Source of the DNA: Bacillota bacterium
GTDB lineage: Bacteria; Bacillota; Clostridia; Lachnospirales; Lachnospiraceae
Length of the DNA stretch: 64,000 bases
Direction: 5' to 3'
NCBI GenBank assembly: GCA_023391695.1
Contig: JAEWAK010000038.1
Span: 39,533-103,532 of the forward strand
Shown: positions 51,560-61,506 of the stretch, in pieces
How positions within the stretch are numbered: the stretch's first letter is position 1
How the letters are laid out: the number at the start of each line of letters is the position of its first letter
The notes under the pieces: generated by a model
Told to the model about the DNA's origin: nothing
The model's database searches: none
Seen by the model: only the letters and a program-made list of their open reading frames with translations
Made by a program: the position numbers and the translations under genes

Positions 51560-52972
51560 ATGAGTTTTCCGAAAGGTTTTTTATGGGGAGGCGCCATTGC
51601 GGCCAATCAGTGTGAAGGTGCCTACCTGGAGGACGGAAAAGGTCTGTCCATACAGGACGTAATGCCCAAAGGGGTTATGGGGCCAGTAACGGAGGAACCG
51701 ACACCGGACAATTTAAAACTGATAGGAATTGACTTTTACCACCGGTATCAGGAGGACATTCAGCTGATGGCGGAAATGGGCTTTAAAGTACTCCGGCTGT
51801 CCATTGCCTGGAGCCGTATATTCCCTCTGGGAGATGAAGAAATGCCCAATGAAGCAGGACTTGCTTTCTATGACAGGGTTTTTGATACCTGTCATAAATA
51901 TGGCATAGAACCCTTGGTTACCCTTTCCCATTACGAAACGCCGTTACATTTGGCCAAACATTATGACGGCTGGAGAAACCGAAAGCTGATTCAATTTTTT
52001 GTAAGATATTGTGAAACCGTATTTAAACGGTATAAAGGCAAAGTAAAGTATTGGATTACCTTTAATGAAATCAATGCGGTACAGCACTTTCCGCTGATGG
52101 GAGCAGGAATCTGGACTCCCAGGGAGGAGCTGACACCGCAGGATATATACCAGACCGCACATCATGAATTTGTTGCAAGTGCTTTGGCGGTAAAACTGCT
52201 CCATGAAATTATCCCGGGAGCCCAAATGGGCTGTATGGTATTAGGTGCTTTAAATTATCCTATGACACCCCATCCGGAGGATATGATAGCTATGATGGAA
52301 AGAGACCGGGATTGTATGTTTTTTGCCGATGTCCAGGCAAGAGGCTATTACCCTGCTTATATAAAGAAGCTGTGGGAAAGGGAAGGCATCAAGGTTGCCA
52401 TGGAGCCGGGGGATGAAGAAATTTTAAGGAATACGGTGGACTATATTTCCTTCAGTTATTATATGAGCAAATGTACTGCCGCCGACCCCTCCCTTTATAA
52501 GAAAGGAAAAGGTAATTTAACCTCGGGGGTCAGCAATCCCTATTTAAAGGAAAGCGAATGGGGCTGGCAGATTGACCCGGCCGGGCTGCGGTATACTTTG
52601 AATTATTTTTATGACCGGTATCAGAAACCTCTGTTTATAGCGGAAAACGGACTGGGAGCTACGGATAGGCCGGTAGCTTTGCCGGACGGAACCTTAACGG
52701 TGGAGGACGATTACCGTATTGCTTATATTAAGGATCATTTAAAGGAAGTCAGCAAAGCCCTGGAAGACGGTGCAGATGTAATGGGTTATGCTGCGTGGGG
52801 CTGTATTGATGTAGTGAGCGCTTCCACGGCACAGATGAAGAAACGGTACGGATTTATCTATGTTGACCGCAACGAGGACGGAACGGGGACTCTTAACCGA
52901 TATAAAAAGAAAAGCGCCTGCTGGTACCGGAAGGTTATCGGAACCAACGGCGAAAGCTTAGAGTGTGTTTAA
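51560..52972 (+). CDS. bglA: 6-phospho-beta-glucosidase, GH1
   Basis: 470 residues of family GH1. The acid/base Glu170 is in TFNEINA and the nucleophile Glu362 in FIAENGLG. The N-terminus FPKGFLWGGAIAANQCEGA is typical. A C-terminal KKRYGFIYVD region with Lys-Tyr fits a phosphate-binding site of 6-phospho enzymes. It splits the phospho-disaccharides delivered by the PTS. The last few residues and the stop overlap the start of a truncated family 1 MITE (52958 on). Confidence 0.93.
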   Translation: MSFPKGFLWGGAIAANQCEGAYLEDGKGLSIQDVMPKGVMGPVTEEPTPDNLKLIGIDFYHRYQEDIQLMAEMGFKVLRLSIAWSRIFPLGDEEMPNEAGLAFYDRVFDTCHKYGIEPLVTLSHYETPLHLAKHYDGWRNRKLIQFFVRYCETVFKRYKGKVKYWITFNEINAVQHFPLMGAGIWTPREELTPQDIYQTAHHEFVASALAVKLLHEIIPGAQMGCMVLGALNYPMTPHPEDMIAMMERDRDCMFFADVQARGYYPAYIKKLWEREGIKVAMEPGDEEILRNTVDYISFSYYMSKCTAADPSLYKKGKGNLTSGVSNPYLKESEWGWQIDPAGLRYTLNYFYDRYQKPLFIAENGLGATDRPVALPDGTLTVEDDYRIAYIKDHLKEVSKALEDGADVMGYAAWGCIDVVSASTAQMKKRYGFIYVDRNEDGTGTLNRYKKKSACWYRKVIGTNGESLECV

Positions 52973-53040
52973 AAATCAGTACACTGTTATGGAACGCCCA
53001 ACTTTGCGGTATACTGCATCGCAATCTTGGGAGTGAAGCA
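52958..53040. mobile_element. MITE-like element, family 1, copy B (left half only)
   Basis: TTAGAGTGTGTTTAAAAATC then GAACGCCCAACTTTGCGG and ACTGCATCGCAATCTTGGGAG match the first half of copies A and C. The right half and right terminal repeat are missing. Its first 15 bases form the end of bglA. Confidence 0.7.
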
Positions 53041-53241
53041 CCAATACGCAATAAGTTAAAATGTACGAAAAATAAAATAATGATACTAAATTAAAAAATA
53101 AACTCCTTTTAAGGTGATAATTCTGTAAGTACAATGAAATTAGCAGTTTGAGACAGAAAGACAATGGAGCTGTTTTACAGTACAGCATGTCTTCTTACGA
53201 CAGAAAGCAACAATAATTATAAACCTATAAGGAGGGAATGT

Positions 53242-56200
53242 ATGAATCAATTTCAGGAAAAGGGAAGGTGCTTAAGGAAAAGAACACAGCGTATGGTTAT
53301 TACATTGGTAATTGTACTGTCTATGCTGACACCGGCCTTCACCGGTGTATTAACAGTTCAGGCAGCAGGGGAGGCAATCACCTCAATGTCATATTTTTCG
53401 CCGGCAGACGGCCCGGTTATTGCCAAGTCAGGGGTAGGGAAGGCCAGCTATGGATTTGTAATGCCCATTTTTAACGGAGGAAATGCCTCCTGGGAAGATG
53501 TTGCGGCAGACCTGACAGTGAATGTCAAGGTAAATGACAGATGGGTGGATATTGACAGCAGCGGACTCTTCACCTATAACGTTAACTGGGGACATTGGAG
53601 TGACAGCGGATTTTACGGTTATTGGTTTACGTTATCTGAAACTACTTATATCCAGCTGGCATCAAAAACAAATGGGGTTACCTTGGATTATACCTTGGAA
53701 TTTACAAATATAAACAAGACGGCCATAACCTCCATGACTCCAACCCAGGGACCGCAAATAACAGCCGGTGTCACCGGAGGCGCAGGTTTTACATATCCGG
53801 TTTTTAACGGGAGTACATCCATACCGTATGAAGCCGTGGCAGATGACTTAAAAGTATTTGTAAAGCCAGTGGGAAGCAGCGAATGGATTGATATTGACAA
53901 TAACGCCGCAAGCGGCTGGATCTATGACTATAATTTCGGCCAGTTTACCGATGGAGGCGGCGGTTATTGGTTTACGGTGGAGGAATCCATTAACGTAAAA
54001 TTAGAATCCAAAACCTCATTGGTATCCCTTATTTATACGATTACTTATGAGAAACCGGTAAGAAATTCTTATAACCTGACCCCCTATGAAGGGACAACCT
54101 ATACGGCCGGAAGCAAGGGGGAAATCGGTCTGCCGCTGCCCAAAATAGACGGGGGAGCCGCGGTAAAATCAGAACTGGACAACTTTGTTTACGAAATAAA
54201 GATAAACGGAGTGTGGGCAGTCCTTGGCGATTACAGCCAAAGCGGATTCCAGTATTCTGCCAGTGGCTATAACAATCTTTCCGCCGCAAACCAGTGGGGT
54301 TACTGGGTGGATTATATCTACGGGCTTTGGTTCCAGCCTGTCCAGACCGATGTGGAACTTCGTATCGGTTATCCACTTAACGGACAGAAAGGCGGTGCCA
54401 TCGGCAGCAATTACGTGAATTATACCTTTATCGGCAATCCGGACGCACCCAGACCGGACGTATCCGATATGGATGATATTGAGCTTGGAACTCCGGATAA
54501 CAGTTACATTGAGGGAATGGGTCTGATATGGAGCGATGAATTTAGCGGAACGGCTCTGGATACTAACGTATGGAATTATAATACCGGGTACTATTTAAAT
54601 GATGATCCCAATACCTGGGGTTGGGGCAACAATGAATTGGAGCATTATACCGACAGTGAACGGAATGTTTTTGTAAGAGACGGAAGTTTAAATATTAAGG
54701 CCTATGAAGAACCAAAATCCTTTCCACAGGACCCGAACCGTTATGCATTATATTCCTCAGGAAAGATAACCACGAAAGATAATTTTACCTTTCAATACGG
54801 GCGGATTGACTTCAGGGCAAAACTCCCAAGAGGCAACGGCATGTGGCCGGCTTTATGGCTTCTGCCGAATGATAATGTCTATGGAAACTGGGCAGCTTCC
54901 GGTGAAATCGATGTTATGGAAGCCAGGGGAAGAGTGCCGGGAGCCAGCAGCGGAGCAATCCACTTTGGTGGAGAGTGGCCCGCCAATACTTATATTGGCG
55001 GTGATTACGCTTTTCCGGAAGGCCAGACCATTGATTCCGATTATCATGTATACAGCATAGTATGGGAAGAAGATAATATTAAATGGTATGTAGACGGCAA
55101 ATGCTTTTTTAAAGCCAACAGTAGCCAATGGTATTCCAATGGTGCACCGGACAGTCAGTATGCACCTTTTGACCAGGAATTTTACATTATTATGAATCTG
55201 GCTGTCGGCGGTTGGTTTGACGGAGGTATTGCACCGGAGCCTGGTGACCTTCCGGCAGGCATGCAGGTGGATTATGTCCGTGTCTATAAGGAGAATGGCA
55301 CCGGGGGACCCGGTAATGTTCCTGTTACCGGAGTAAGCTTAAACCGGACTGCGGCGGAGGTTGCCCCCGGCAATAGCCTTTTGTTAACTGCTTCGGTATT
55401 ACCGGCAGATGCCACGAACAAAGGCGTGACCTGGTCAGTGGCTGACAGCAGTATAGCTACGGTGGATCAGACCGGAAAGGTTACCGGAATATCCAAAGGT
55501 ACGACAACCGTAACCGTTACTACTTCAAACGGGAATAAAACTGCAGAATGCCAAATAACTGTAACGGATAGCGGTTCTTCCGTTATCATAATCGGCGATT
55601 CGGTTCGGGGCTTAAAAAAATCAGGGGATACGGTGGAGTTTTATGTAAATGGGGCGGAATTTGCAGATTTACATTATAAATTAAATAACGGGGGGCAGAT
55701 AAACGTTGCAATGCAAACATCCGGAGACCGGAATTATACCTATCCGGTAAATAACTTGAAAGAGGGAGATGTTTTAGAATATTTCTTTACCTACAATCCG
55801 GGCGGAGGTGCATTGGATACCCAGACATTTACCTATATACACGGAGTGACCCAGGGGACACCGGAAGATCCAAGCGAAAATACCAATCTGGCTGCCGGAA
55901 AAGAAGTCATCTGTTCCGGCACGGAGAGTGCGGACTTTCTGCCGGAATATCTTACAGACGGTGATACAAATACCAGATGGGCTTCCGATTTTTCCGACAA
56001 TGCCTGGTTTGTCATAGATTTGGGGAATACCTTCCATATCAGCCAGGTCGTTCTGAATTGGGAAGCGGCTTATGGAAAACAGTATGAAATCCTGGTTTCC
56101 GCCGACGGGAATAACTATACAAGCGTATCCGGGATGACCAATGGCCAAGGCGGTATTGAAACCATCGATTTTAGCGGAGTGAATGCCAGATTTATTAAAT

Positions 56201-56265
56201 TCCAGGGAATTGAAAGAGCACTTCCTTACGGATATTCTTTGTGGGATGTTAAGGTAATGGGATAG
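53242..56265 (+). CDS. Secreted multidomain GH16 beta-1,3(4)-glucanase (laminarinase/lichenase type)
   Basis: 1007 residues. Signal peptide at 1-42 (hydrophobic VITLVIVLSMLTPAFTGVL, cut after VQA). Then three related beta repeats of about 105-130 residues each (from about 45, 155 and 270), probably carbohydrate-binding. The GH16 domain (about 415-680) has the active-site motif GEIDVMEARG (nucleophile Glu555, acid/base Glu560). A Big_2 Ig-like domain (about 695-775), a beta domain, and a C-terminal F5/8-type C (CBM32-like) domain (about 870-1007) follow. It breaks down beta-glucan outside the cell, feeding the PTS. Start chosen at 53242 because AAGGAGGG precedes it. Confidence 0.9.
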   Translation: MNQFQEKGRCLRKRTQRMVITLVIVLSMLTPAFTGVLTVQAAGEAITSMSYFSPADGPVIAKSGVGKASYGFVMPIFNGGNASWEDVAADLTVNVKVNDRWVDIDSSGLFTYNVNWGHWSDSGFYGYWFTLSETTYIQLASKTNGVTLDYTLEFTNINKTAITSMTPTQGPQITAGVTGGAGFTYPVFNGSTSIPYEAVADDLKVFVKPVGSSEWIDIDNNAASGWIYDYNFGQFTDGGGGYWFTVEESINVKLESKTSLVSLIYTITYEKPVRNSYNLTPYEGTTYTAGSKGEIGLPLPKIDGGAAVKSELDNFVYEIKINGVWAVLGDYSQSGFQYSASGYNNLSAANQWGYWVDYIYGLWFQPVQTDVELRIGYPLNGQKGGAIGSNYVNYTFIGNPDAPRPDVSDMDDIELGTPDNSYIEGMGLIWSDEFSGTALDTNVWNYNTGYYLNDDPNTWGWGNNELEHYTDSERNVFVRDGSLNIKAYEEPKSFPQDPNRYALYSSGKITTKDNFTFQYGRIDFRAKLPRGNGMWPALWLLPNDNVYGNWAASGEIDVMEARGRVPGASSGAIHFGGEWPANTYIGGDYAFPEGQTIDSDYHVYSIVWEEDNIKWYVDGKCFFKANSSQWYSNGAPDSQYAPFDQEFYIIMNLAVGGWFDGGIAPEPGDLPAGMQVDYVRVYKENGTGGPGNVPVTGVSLNRTAAEVAPGNSLLLTASVLPADATNKGVTWSVADSSIATVDQTGKVTGISKGTTTVTVTTSNGNKTAECQITVTDSGSSVIIIGDSVRGLKKSGDTVEFYVNGAEFADLHYKLNNGGQINVAMQTSGDRNYTYPVNNLKEGDVLEYFFTYNPGGGALDTQTFTYIHGVTQGTPEDPSENTNLAAGKEVICSGTESADFLPEYLTDGDTNTRWASDFSDNAWFVIDLGNTFHISQVVLNWEAAYGKQYEILVSADGNNYTSVSGMTNGQGGIETIDFSGVNARFIKFQGIERALPYGYSLWDVKVMG

Positions 56266-56346
56266 TTACGGAATCTAATTTTGAACGGTTTTGATAAACA
56301 GGGTGTAACCGGATGGCACCCGGAATAAAAATAAATAAAACGAAAC

Positions 56347-56404
56347 AACAGCCTGTACAGGAATAAATAACGGAAACGGTTATATCCTGGACAGGCTGTT
56401 TAAT
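56347..56404. terminator. Bidirectional terminator between the GH16 gene and yyaC
   Basis: AACAGCCTGTACAGGA (56347-56362) pairs with TCCTGGACAGGCTGTT (56385-56400), with flanking A and T runs. It separates the convergent genes. Confidence 0.8.
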
Positions 56405-56406
56405 GA

Positions 56407-56976
56407 TTAATCTTTAACCAGTTTATAAAAACAATAGTTAATTCCGGTACAGATATAATCTGCTAAAATCATTACTACATTTAACCGGGTAGTCTGAAGC
56501 AGCATATGGTCCAGCATCCCGGAAAAATTTACAATACCGGTTATAAAAATATCCCCTACCGGAGGCAGGGCCTTATCAACACCCGCACCCGGCAGTAAGG
56601 GGCCTTCCCCCAGGGTGATATAGCCGATATGTCCCGATTTGCCAAGGGATGCATCAATTGCAATAACAAGGGCATTGTGATGATGTGCATAAATATAACT
56701 CATGGTTTCCGCCAGATTTTTAGCGTGAACCGGTTGTTCCAGTGTTCCATATAAAACGATATTATGCTGCAGCTTTGATAATTTATAACCTACAATAGGT
56801 CCCAGGCAATCGCCGGTTGCGCGATCCGTACCGATACATAAGAATACAATCTGCTTATTGCTGTAAATATTTTTTTGAAGCATTTCCTGCAAGGTTTTAC
56901 TGAAATCATACACAGAATAACGATCCTTCGTATTAAAATAATATAATTTCTTTTCTGCCGCTAACTCTCTATTCAT
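56407..56976 (-). CDS. yyaC: Spore protein YyaC (DUF1256)
   Basis: 189 residues, related to the GPR-type spore protease fold. Conserved segments are FLCIGTDRATGDCLGPIVGYKL, ALVIAIDASLGKSGHIGYI and PGAGVDKALPPVGDI. In Clostridia it is a marker for endospore formation; its substrate is not settled. ATG is preceded by TAGGAGG. Confidence 0.92.
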   Translation of the reverse strand: MNRELAAEKKLYYFNTKDRYSVYDFSKTLQEMLQKNIYSNKQIVFLCIGTDRATGDCLGPIVGYKLSKLQHNIVLYGTLEQPVHAKNLAETMSYIYAHHHNALVIAIDASLGKSGHIGYITLGEGPLLPGAGVDKALPPVGDIFITGIVNFSGMLDHMLLQTTRLNVVMILADYICTGINYCFYKLVKD

Positions 56977-57321
56977 TATAACCTCCTATTAATACTCGTA
57001 CACTACAACCATATTCTGTAATATCAAAAGTATTACCTCAAATAAGTAAAATAGTCAGATTATAGTAATATTTTTGCAAGTCAATATTCTCCAGGAAAAG
57101 AATAAATTCCCAGACAGGATCCGCATTAAGGGCATAAATATATCAGAAGCTGAAAATAAAAGGCGAATAAAGAGATATAAAACAGGTAAGATATTTTATT
57201 TCCCCGTATCATTTTGACATATTATTTAAAAGGCATGTGATAGGATTGACGGTAGTAATACTGTAGGAACAAAGAACAGGTTTCTATCTAAAATAGATTG
57301 TGGTCAGGGGGGAAACAAGAT

Positions 57322-58716
57322 ATGGACAACTCATACAGCAAGGGCGGAAATACAAATAACCAGCCAGAGCCTGTAAATACCGCGTCCATTAAAATGCCTA
57401 AAAACATTAGGCAGGTCGGAAATATTGGATCTCATAATAAGGTTATATACGTGGAAGACTATGTAATGACTTATATAAAACAGCTTTCGGAGAAAGAACA
57501 CTCCGGCTGCAGGATAACCGTCCTGCTCGGCTATTATATAAGGACGGAAGAAGGCAAAAACATATTCATCAAGGGCGCAGTGGAAATGATGAATACGGAT
57601 TTTAGTAACGGTATATCCTTTTCGGACGAGGGCTGGACAAGTATTTATGAAAATATTAAAAAGTATTTCAGTGATGTTGAGATTGTAGGATGGACCCTGA
57701 TCGGACCGGAATTTTTTATAGAAGGCGGAGAGAAAATACGTAAAATCCACATGGATAATTTTTCAGGACCGGACAAGGTCTTGCTGAAAATGGACAGCAT
57801 GGAGAAGGAAGAAGCATTTTATTTGAATGAAAACAATCAGTTGGTAAAGCAGAACGGTTATTACATATACTATGAAAAAAATGAAGAAATGCAGAATTAT
57901 ATGGTGGAAAATAAAGAAGCCGCCAGTGAGGAAAGAAATTATAACGACCGCACCATAAGAAAGATACGGAATGTAATACAGGAAAAGAAAGAGGTAAAGG
58001 ATGACAGAAGCGTTATCCGCCTGTTATATGCCGCCAGTACCCTTTTAGCCATTATCGTTTTAGTTATTGCCGCAACAATGCTGGATAATTATGATAAGAT
58101 GAAGAATATGGAGTCAGCCCTTAATACAATATCCCAAAATCTGAATTTAGTAGATAATAACGGGGATGGAAGCCAGGGAGATGCAGAGCAGCCGTCAGGG
58201 GATGATATCCAGGTGGCGGACGGGAAAGAAGAGAATTCCGACCAGGTGGCAGAATCTGACCAGGATGGGCAGAAGGATACCCAGACTTCAGAGGAGAAGG
58301 GGCAGGGGGATAAAACCGGTGCTTCGGATACTGAGGATACGGACGGCGGGAAGGATGTCACTGAAGTGGAAACAATTGAGGGAAATATAAGTAATGAAGA
58401 TGCTAATACTCCCACAGGACCGGAAAAAAATAATGAGCCGGAAGATAATTCCGATGGAAATAAAGATACTACAAAAGCCGGTGACCGGGAAAATGATAAT
58501 TCTGAAAACCCGGAGAAGGCAGCGGATGCATCCGCGGACGATTCCGTAGAAACTTCGACCCAGGTAAAATATTATATCGTACGGGCCGGGGATTCCCTTG
58601 CTGCAATCAGCTATGAACTGTACAATACCTTTAGCTATATGGATGAAATAAAGGAGTTAAATGGAATAGAGGATGAAAATAAGATATATGAAGGTCAGAA
58701 ATTAATTGTGCCTTAA
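57322..58716 (+). CDS. LysM membrane protein with degenerate JAMM/MPN-like N-terminal domain
   Basis: 464 residues. The N-terminal region (about 35-165) reads like a JAMM/MPN fold: YVEDYVMTYIKQL start, ITVLLGYYI, and VEIVGWTLIGPEFFIEGGEK in the place where active enzymes have GW-x-H-x-H-P-G; both metal-binding histidines are absent, so it is probably inactive. One TM helix at about 234-256 is followed by a long Asp/Glu/Gly-rich linker (260-410), then a LysM domain (about 417-463, YYIVRAGDSLAAISYEL). Thus the N-terminus is cytoplasmic and the LysM reaches the cell wall. ATG 57322 is chosen because GGGGGG precedes it. The 345-bp gap upstream shows no gene. Confidence 0.7.
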   Translation: MDNSYSKGGNTNNQPEPVNTASIKMPKNIRQVGNIGSHNKVIYVEDYVMTYIKQLSEKEHSGCRITVLLGYYIRTEEGKNIFIKGAVEMMNTDFSNGISFSDEGWTSIYENIKKYFSDVEIVGWTLIGPEFFIEGGEKIRKIHMDNFSGPDKVLLKMDSMEKEEAFYLNENNQLVKQNGYYIYYEKNEEMQNYMVENKEAASEERNYNDRTIRKIRNVIQEKKEVKDDRSVIRLLYAASTLLAIIVLVIAATMLDNYDKMKNMESALNTISQNLNLVDNNGDGSQGDAEQPSGDDIQVADGKEENSDQVAESDQDGQKDTQTSEEKGQGDKTGASDTEDTDGGKDVTEVETIEGNISNEDANTPTGPEKNNEPEDNSDGNKDTTKAGDRENDNSENPEKAADASADDSVETSTQVKYYIVRAGDSLAAISYELYNTFSYMDEIKELNGIEDENKIYEGQKLIVP

Positions 58717-58862
58717 ATCGATTTGTTTTAAACGACATATCCCGTATAGATAAGCAGGCGGAAAGTCCTGCAGGCCACTAGTGTACTGTCCTGTTCATAA
58801 TTAGCCAAACTGCACACTGGGTATAATTTCCCATTACATTTCCTGCCTTATAAAAATAGTAA

Positions 58863-58918
58863 AAAGCTGCCCTCCTGAGCCTGGTTTCCCTTTGCTTGGG
58901 AAGACAGCTTTATTTGTG
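58863..58918 (+). terminator. Imperfect stem-loop after the LysM gene
   Basis: AAAGCTG (58863 on) pairs with CAGCTTT (58906 on), followed by ATTT, with bulges. The rest of the gap 58717-59115 shows no convincing gene. Confidence 0.35.
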
Positions 58919-59115
58919 CAAATAAGCACACTCACGGAAGAGAAATATGCCGGCTTTACCGGCCGCACTCGGTGTGGTAGACTGACAAGGCAAGCTCTTT
59001 GTTCTATAAAAAATAAAAAAGGTAGTGTCAATATGAGGGAAATAAGGTATAATTATCATACATGTATCATTAGGAATTCATACAGATTGTACCAGGACAG
59101 GCAAAAGGAGAAATC

Positions 59116-60300
59116 ATGGCAATAGAATTGGAAAAACATGAGTTAAGAAGCTATGAATTAAGAAAACGCAAGCATAAACAATTAATTACCATATTAATAG
59201 TAATTATGGTGATAGCAGCGATTGGAGTGATATATTTTGCGGTAAATTTAATTTTACATAAAAATTATACAAGCTACCAGGTGATTCATAAAACAGAAAG
59301 AAGCGACAGCAGTTCCGCAAAATATGACCGGTATGAAACGGGTATACTCCGCTACAGCAGGGATGGAGCCATGGCTATGGATGGGGCCGGCAACCTGCTT
59401 TGGAACGGTACCTTTGAAATGAGGGATCCGATTGCAAATGTCTGTGATAAATATGCCGTGATAAGTGACAGGGGATATAAAACCCTGCAGATTTTTAACG
59501 GTGACGGCGGAATGACTACCGTTAATGTTCCCAATGCGATCATAAAATCCGAAATTGCCAATCAGGGAGTGGTTGCGGTGTTAATGGACGGGGATAATGT
59601 GAATTATGTTGAATTGTACAGTGTAGACGGGGAAGCCCTGGTAGGTACCAGAACCTCCAATGAAAAAGACGGCTTTCCCATAGACCTGTCTTTGTCTGAT
59701 GACGGAAGGAAAATGGCTACCAGCTATTTATCGGTTAATGGAGGAAAGGTACAAAGCAAAATTACCTTTTATAATTTTGGCGGAGTAGGGCAGAATTATA
59801 TTGACAATGTTGTAGGGGGTTATGATTATGGACAGTCCATTGTACCGAATATAGAGTTTGTAAATAACAATACGGTATGTGCATTTGGAGATGACCGCTT
59901 CAGCCTCTATTCCATTGACCAGACACCGAAGGTTATATATGAAGAAACTTTTAAATCAGAAATCAAAAGCATATTTCACAGTAATAAGTACGTAGGCTTT
60001 GTCCTGGACAGCGGGGATAACAATAATAAGTACCGTATCCTTTTATATGACTTAAAAGGTAAAATAGTCCTGGATAAAAATATAAATTATGATTATGACA
60101 ACATATCTTTGTCCGGTGAGGAAATTATCCTCTATTCAAATTTGGAATGGGTTATAATACGCACCGATGGGAAGGAAAAGTTTCATTATAAATTTGAAAA
60201 TGATATTTCCTATATCCTGCCGGTTAATAATACGGACAAGTATATTATTATAGATAATTTAAATATGGAAGAAGTAAAACTCACAGATGCGAAGAAATAA
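59116..60300 (+). CDS. DUF5711 family membrane-anchored beta-propeller-like protein
   Basis: 394 residues. Lys/Arg-rich N-terminal tail, one TM helix (about 24-46), then an external region with repeated YSxDG and WD-like beta blades (for example GILRYSRDGAMAMDGAGNLLWN). This layout fits DUF5711, which I recall often before cvpA in Lachnospiraceae. Possible role in envelope assembly; unknown. ATG follows AAGGAG. Confidence 0.78.
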   Translation: MAIELEKHELRSYELRKRKHKQLITILIVIMVIAAIGVIYFAVNLILHKNYTSYQVIHKTERSDSSSAKYDRYETGILRYSRDGAMAMDGAGNLLWNGTFEMRDPIANVCDKYAVISDRGYKTLQIFNGDGGMTTVNVPNAIIKSEIANQGVVAVLMDGDNVNYVELYSVDGEALVGTRTSNEKDGFPIDLSLSDDGRKMATSYLSVNGGKVQSKITFYNFGGVGQNYIDNVVGGYDYGQSIVPNIEFVNNNTVCAFGDDRFSLYSIDQTPKVIYEETFKSEIKSIFHSNKYVGFVLDSGDNNNKYRILLYDLKGKIVLDKNINYDYDNISLSGEEIILYSNLEWVIIRTDGKEKFHYKFENDISYILPVNNTDKYIIIDNLNMEEVKLTDAKK

Positions 60301-60379
60301 ATCAAGATGCAGCAAAGTAGAATGTGAATATCCGTTTTGACGATTTGTATTGGCATCAAGACAGGAAGAAGTAATTTAC

Positions 60380-60506
60380 GTAAAAAAAGATTCGCAGAAA
60401 TGAGGCAGCAGGCAGGAGTGACGTAGAAGGGTATGCCGCATCGGCATGTTTGAAAGAGTGAATCCTGAATTGTACGTGCGCCGGAGCGCACAGATGGGAG
60501 TTTAAT
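60380..60506 (+). promoter_or_regulatory. Hairpin-module leader of cvpA (leader L4)
   Basis: Contains TTCGCAGAAATGAGG (like the module at 11359 and 14075), an ATGCCGC-ATC-GGCAT hairpin followed by GTTTGAAAG (like 11491 and 13966), then TACGTGCGCCGGAGCGCAC and AGATGGGAG, identical in layout to the pilin leader end (17963-17990). Confidence 0.55.
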
Positions 60507-61202
60507 ATGAATTGGTTGGTAATATTGGTATTGATAGTTTTAGCGGGATATTCTTTAAACGGACGAAGAAGAGGGTTTATCCGGACCGTATTTACTCTCT
60601 TTTCTACCATAATAGCGCTGGTACTGACTACATGGATCAGTCCTGTTATCAGTAAAGAACTGCAAAAGAATGAAAAAGTTATGGGGTTTGTAACGGAAAA
60701 GGTTACGAAAGTAATTGATTTCACCGATATTGGCAGTAAAATAACCGACCAGGTGAATTTCATCAATAAACTGCCCCTGCCTAAAATAATGAAACATACG
60801 CTGATTGAAAATAATACGAAAGACGTATATACGGCAATGGCAGTGAGTAATTTTAAAGATTATATAAGCGGATCAATATCGCGGATTATTATTAATGCCG
60901 CCGTTTTTCTGATTATCGTTCTCTTTATAACCATAGGACTGGCAATTATCTGTGAAACCTTAGACATAATCAGCAAGCTGCCCCTTATAAACGGTCTGAA
61001 TAAAACGGCAGGCTTATTGGCCGGACTTTTACATGGAATTGTTGTAGTATGGATCGGATGTATCTTTTTAACAATACTTGGCAGCACCGAATGGGGGAAG
61101 ACCCTGTTTTCCCTGATAAATGAAAGTACTTTTTTAAGTACCATATATAATAATAATCTTCTTTTAAACTTCATTATGAATTTAGGAAAAATCTTATTTT
61201 AA
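60507..61202 (+). CDS. CvpA family protein
   Basis: 231 residues with four membrane helices. The start (MNWLVILVLIVLAGYSLNGRRRGFIRTVF) and the central SGSISRIIINAAVFLIIVLF match CvpA, and LPLINGLNKTAGLLAGLLHGIVVVW is the hallmark helix pair. CvpA proteins are linked to colicin production and envelope homeostasis. The 304-bp gap after it holds no supported gene apart from a possible remnant at 61207-61365. Confidence 0.88.
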   Translation: MNWLVILVLIVLAGYSLNGRRRGFIRTVFTLFSTIIALVLTTWISPVISKELQKNEKVMGFVTEKVTKVIDFTDIGSKITDQVNFINKLPLPKIMKHTLIENNTKDVYTAMAVSNFKDYISGSISRIIINAAVFLIIVLFITIGLAIICETLDIISKLPLINGLNKTAGLLAGLLHGIVVVWIGCIFLTILGSTEWGKTLFSLINESTFLSTIYNNNLLLNFIMNLGKILF

Positions 61203-61206
61203 TTGA

Positions 61207-61365
61207 ATTTCTACTTTTAAAAGAGTATACTTAAACAAGAGTGCGAAATATGACAATAACGGTAAATTAGCTGCCATTTATATTATGATGGAAGAGATTG
61301 GCGGGTTTGCTTCAAAAGAAGTAATAACAGCCAAGAATTTATACAATAATTATCAATTGCAATAG
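61207..61365 (+). pseudogene. Possible 3' remnant of a gene
   Basis: An open frame of about 52 codons ends at TAG 61363. Its part KYDNNGKLAAIYIMMEEIGG looks like real protein, but no start codon with a ribosome site exists. Probably a truncated gene end. Confidence 0.25.
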
Positions 61366-61506
61366 GATTAATAATCACTTCAAACTTGTTAATTGTTAAA
61401 AAATAATAGTGTAAAGAAAAAGCTTATGTATATTTGAGCGTATGTATATTTAAAAACAGAGTACGTTCGTATGGAACGGGCGTCATTGTTTTATTAGGGA
61501 GGATAT

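Noticed and set aside
58892..59125. 77-codon frame before the DUF5711 gene
   Set aside because: Contains several inverted repeats, no good start and overlaps the next gene; probably non-coding.
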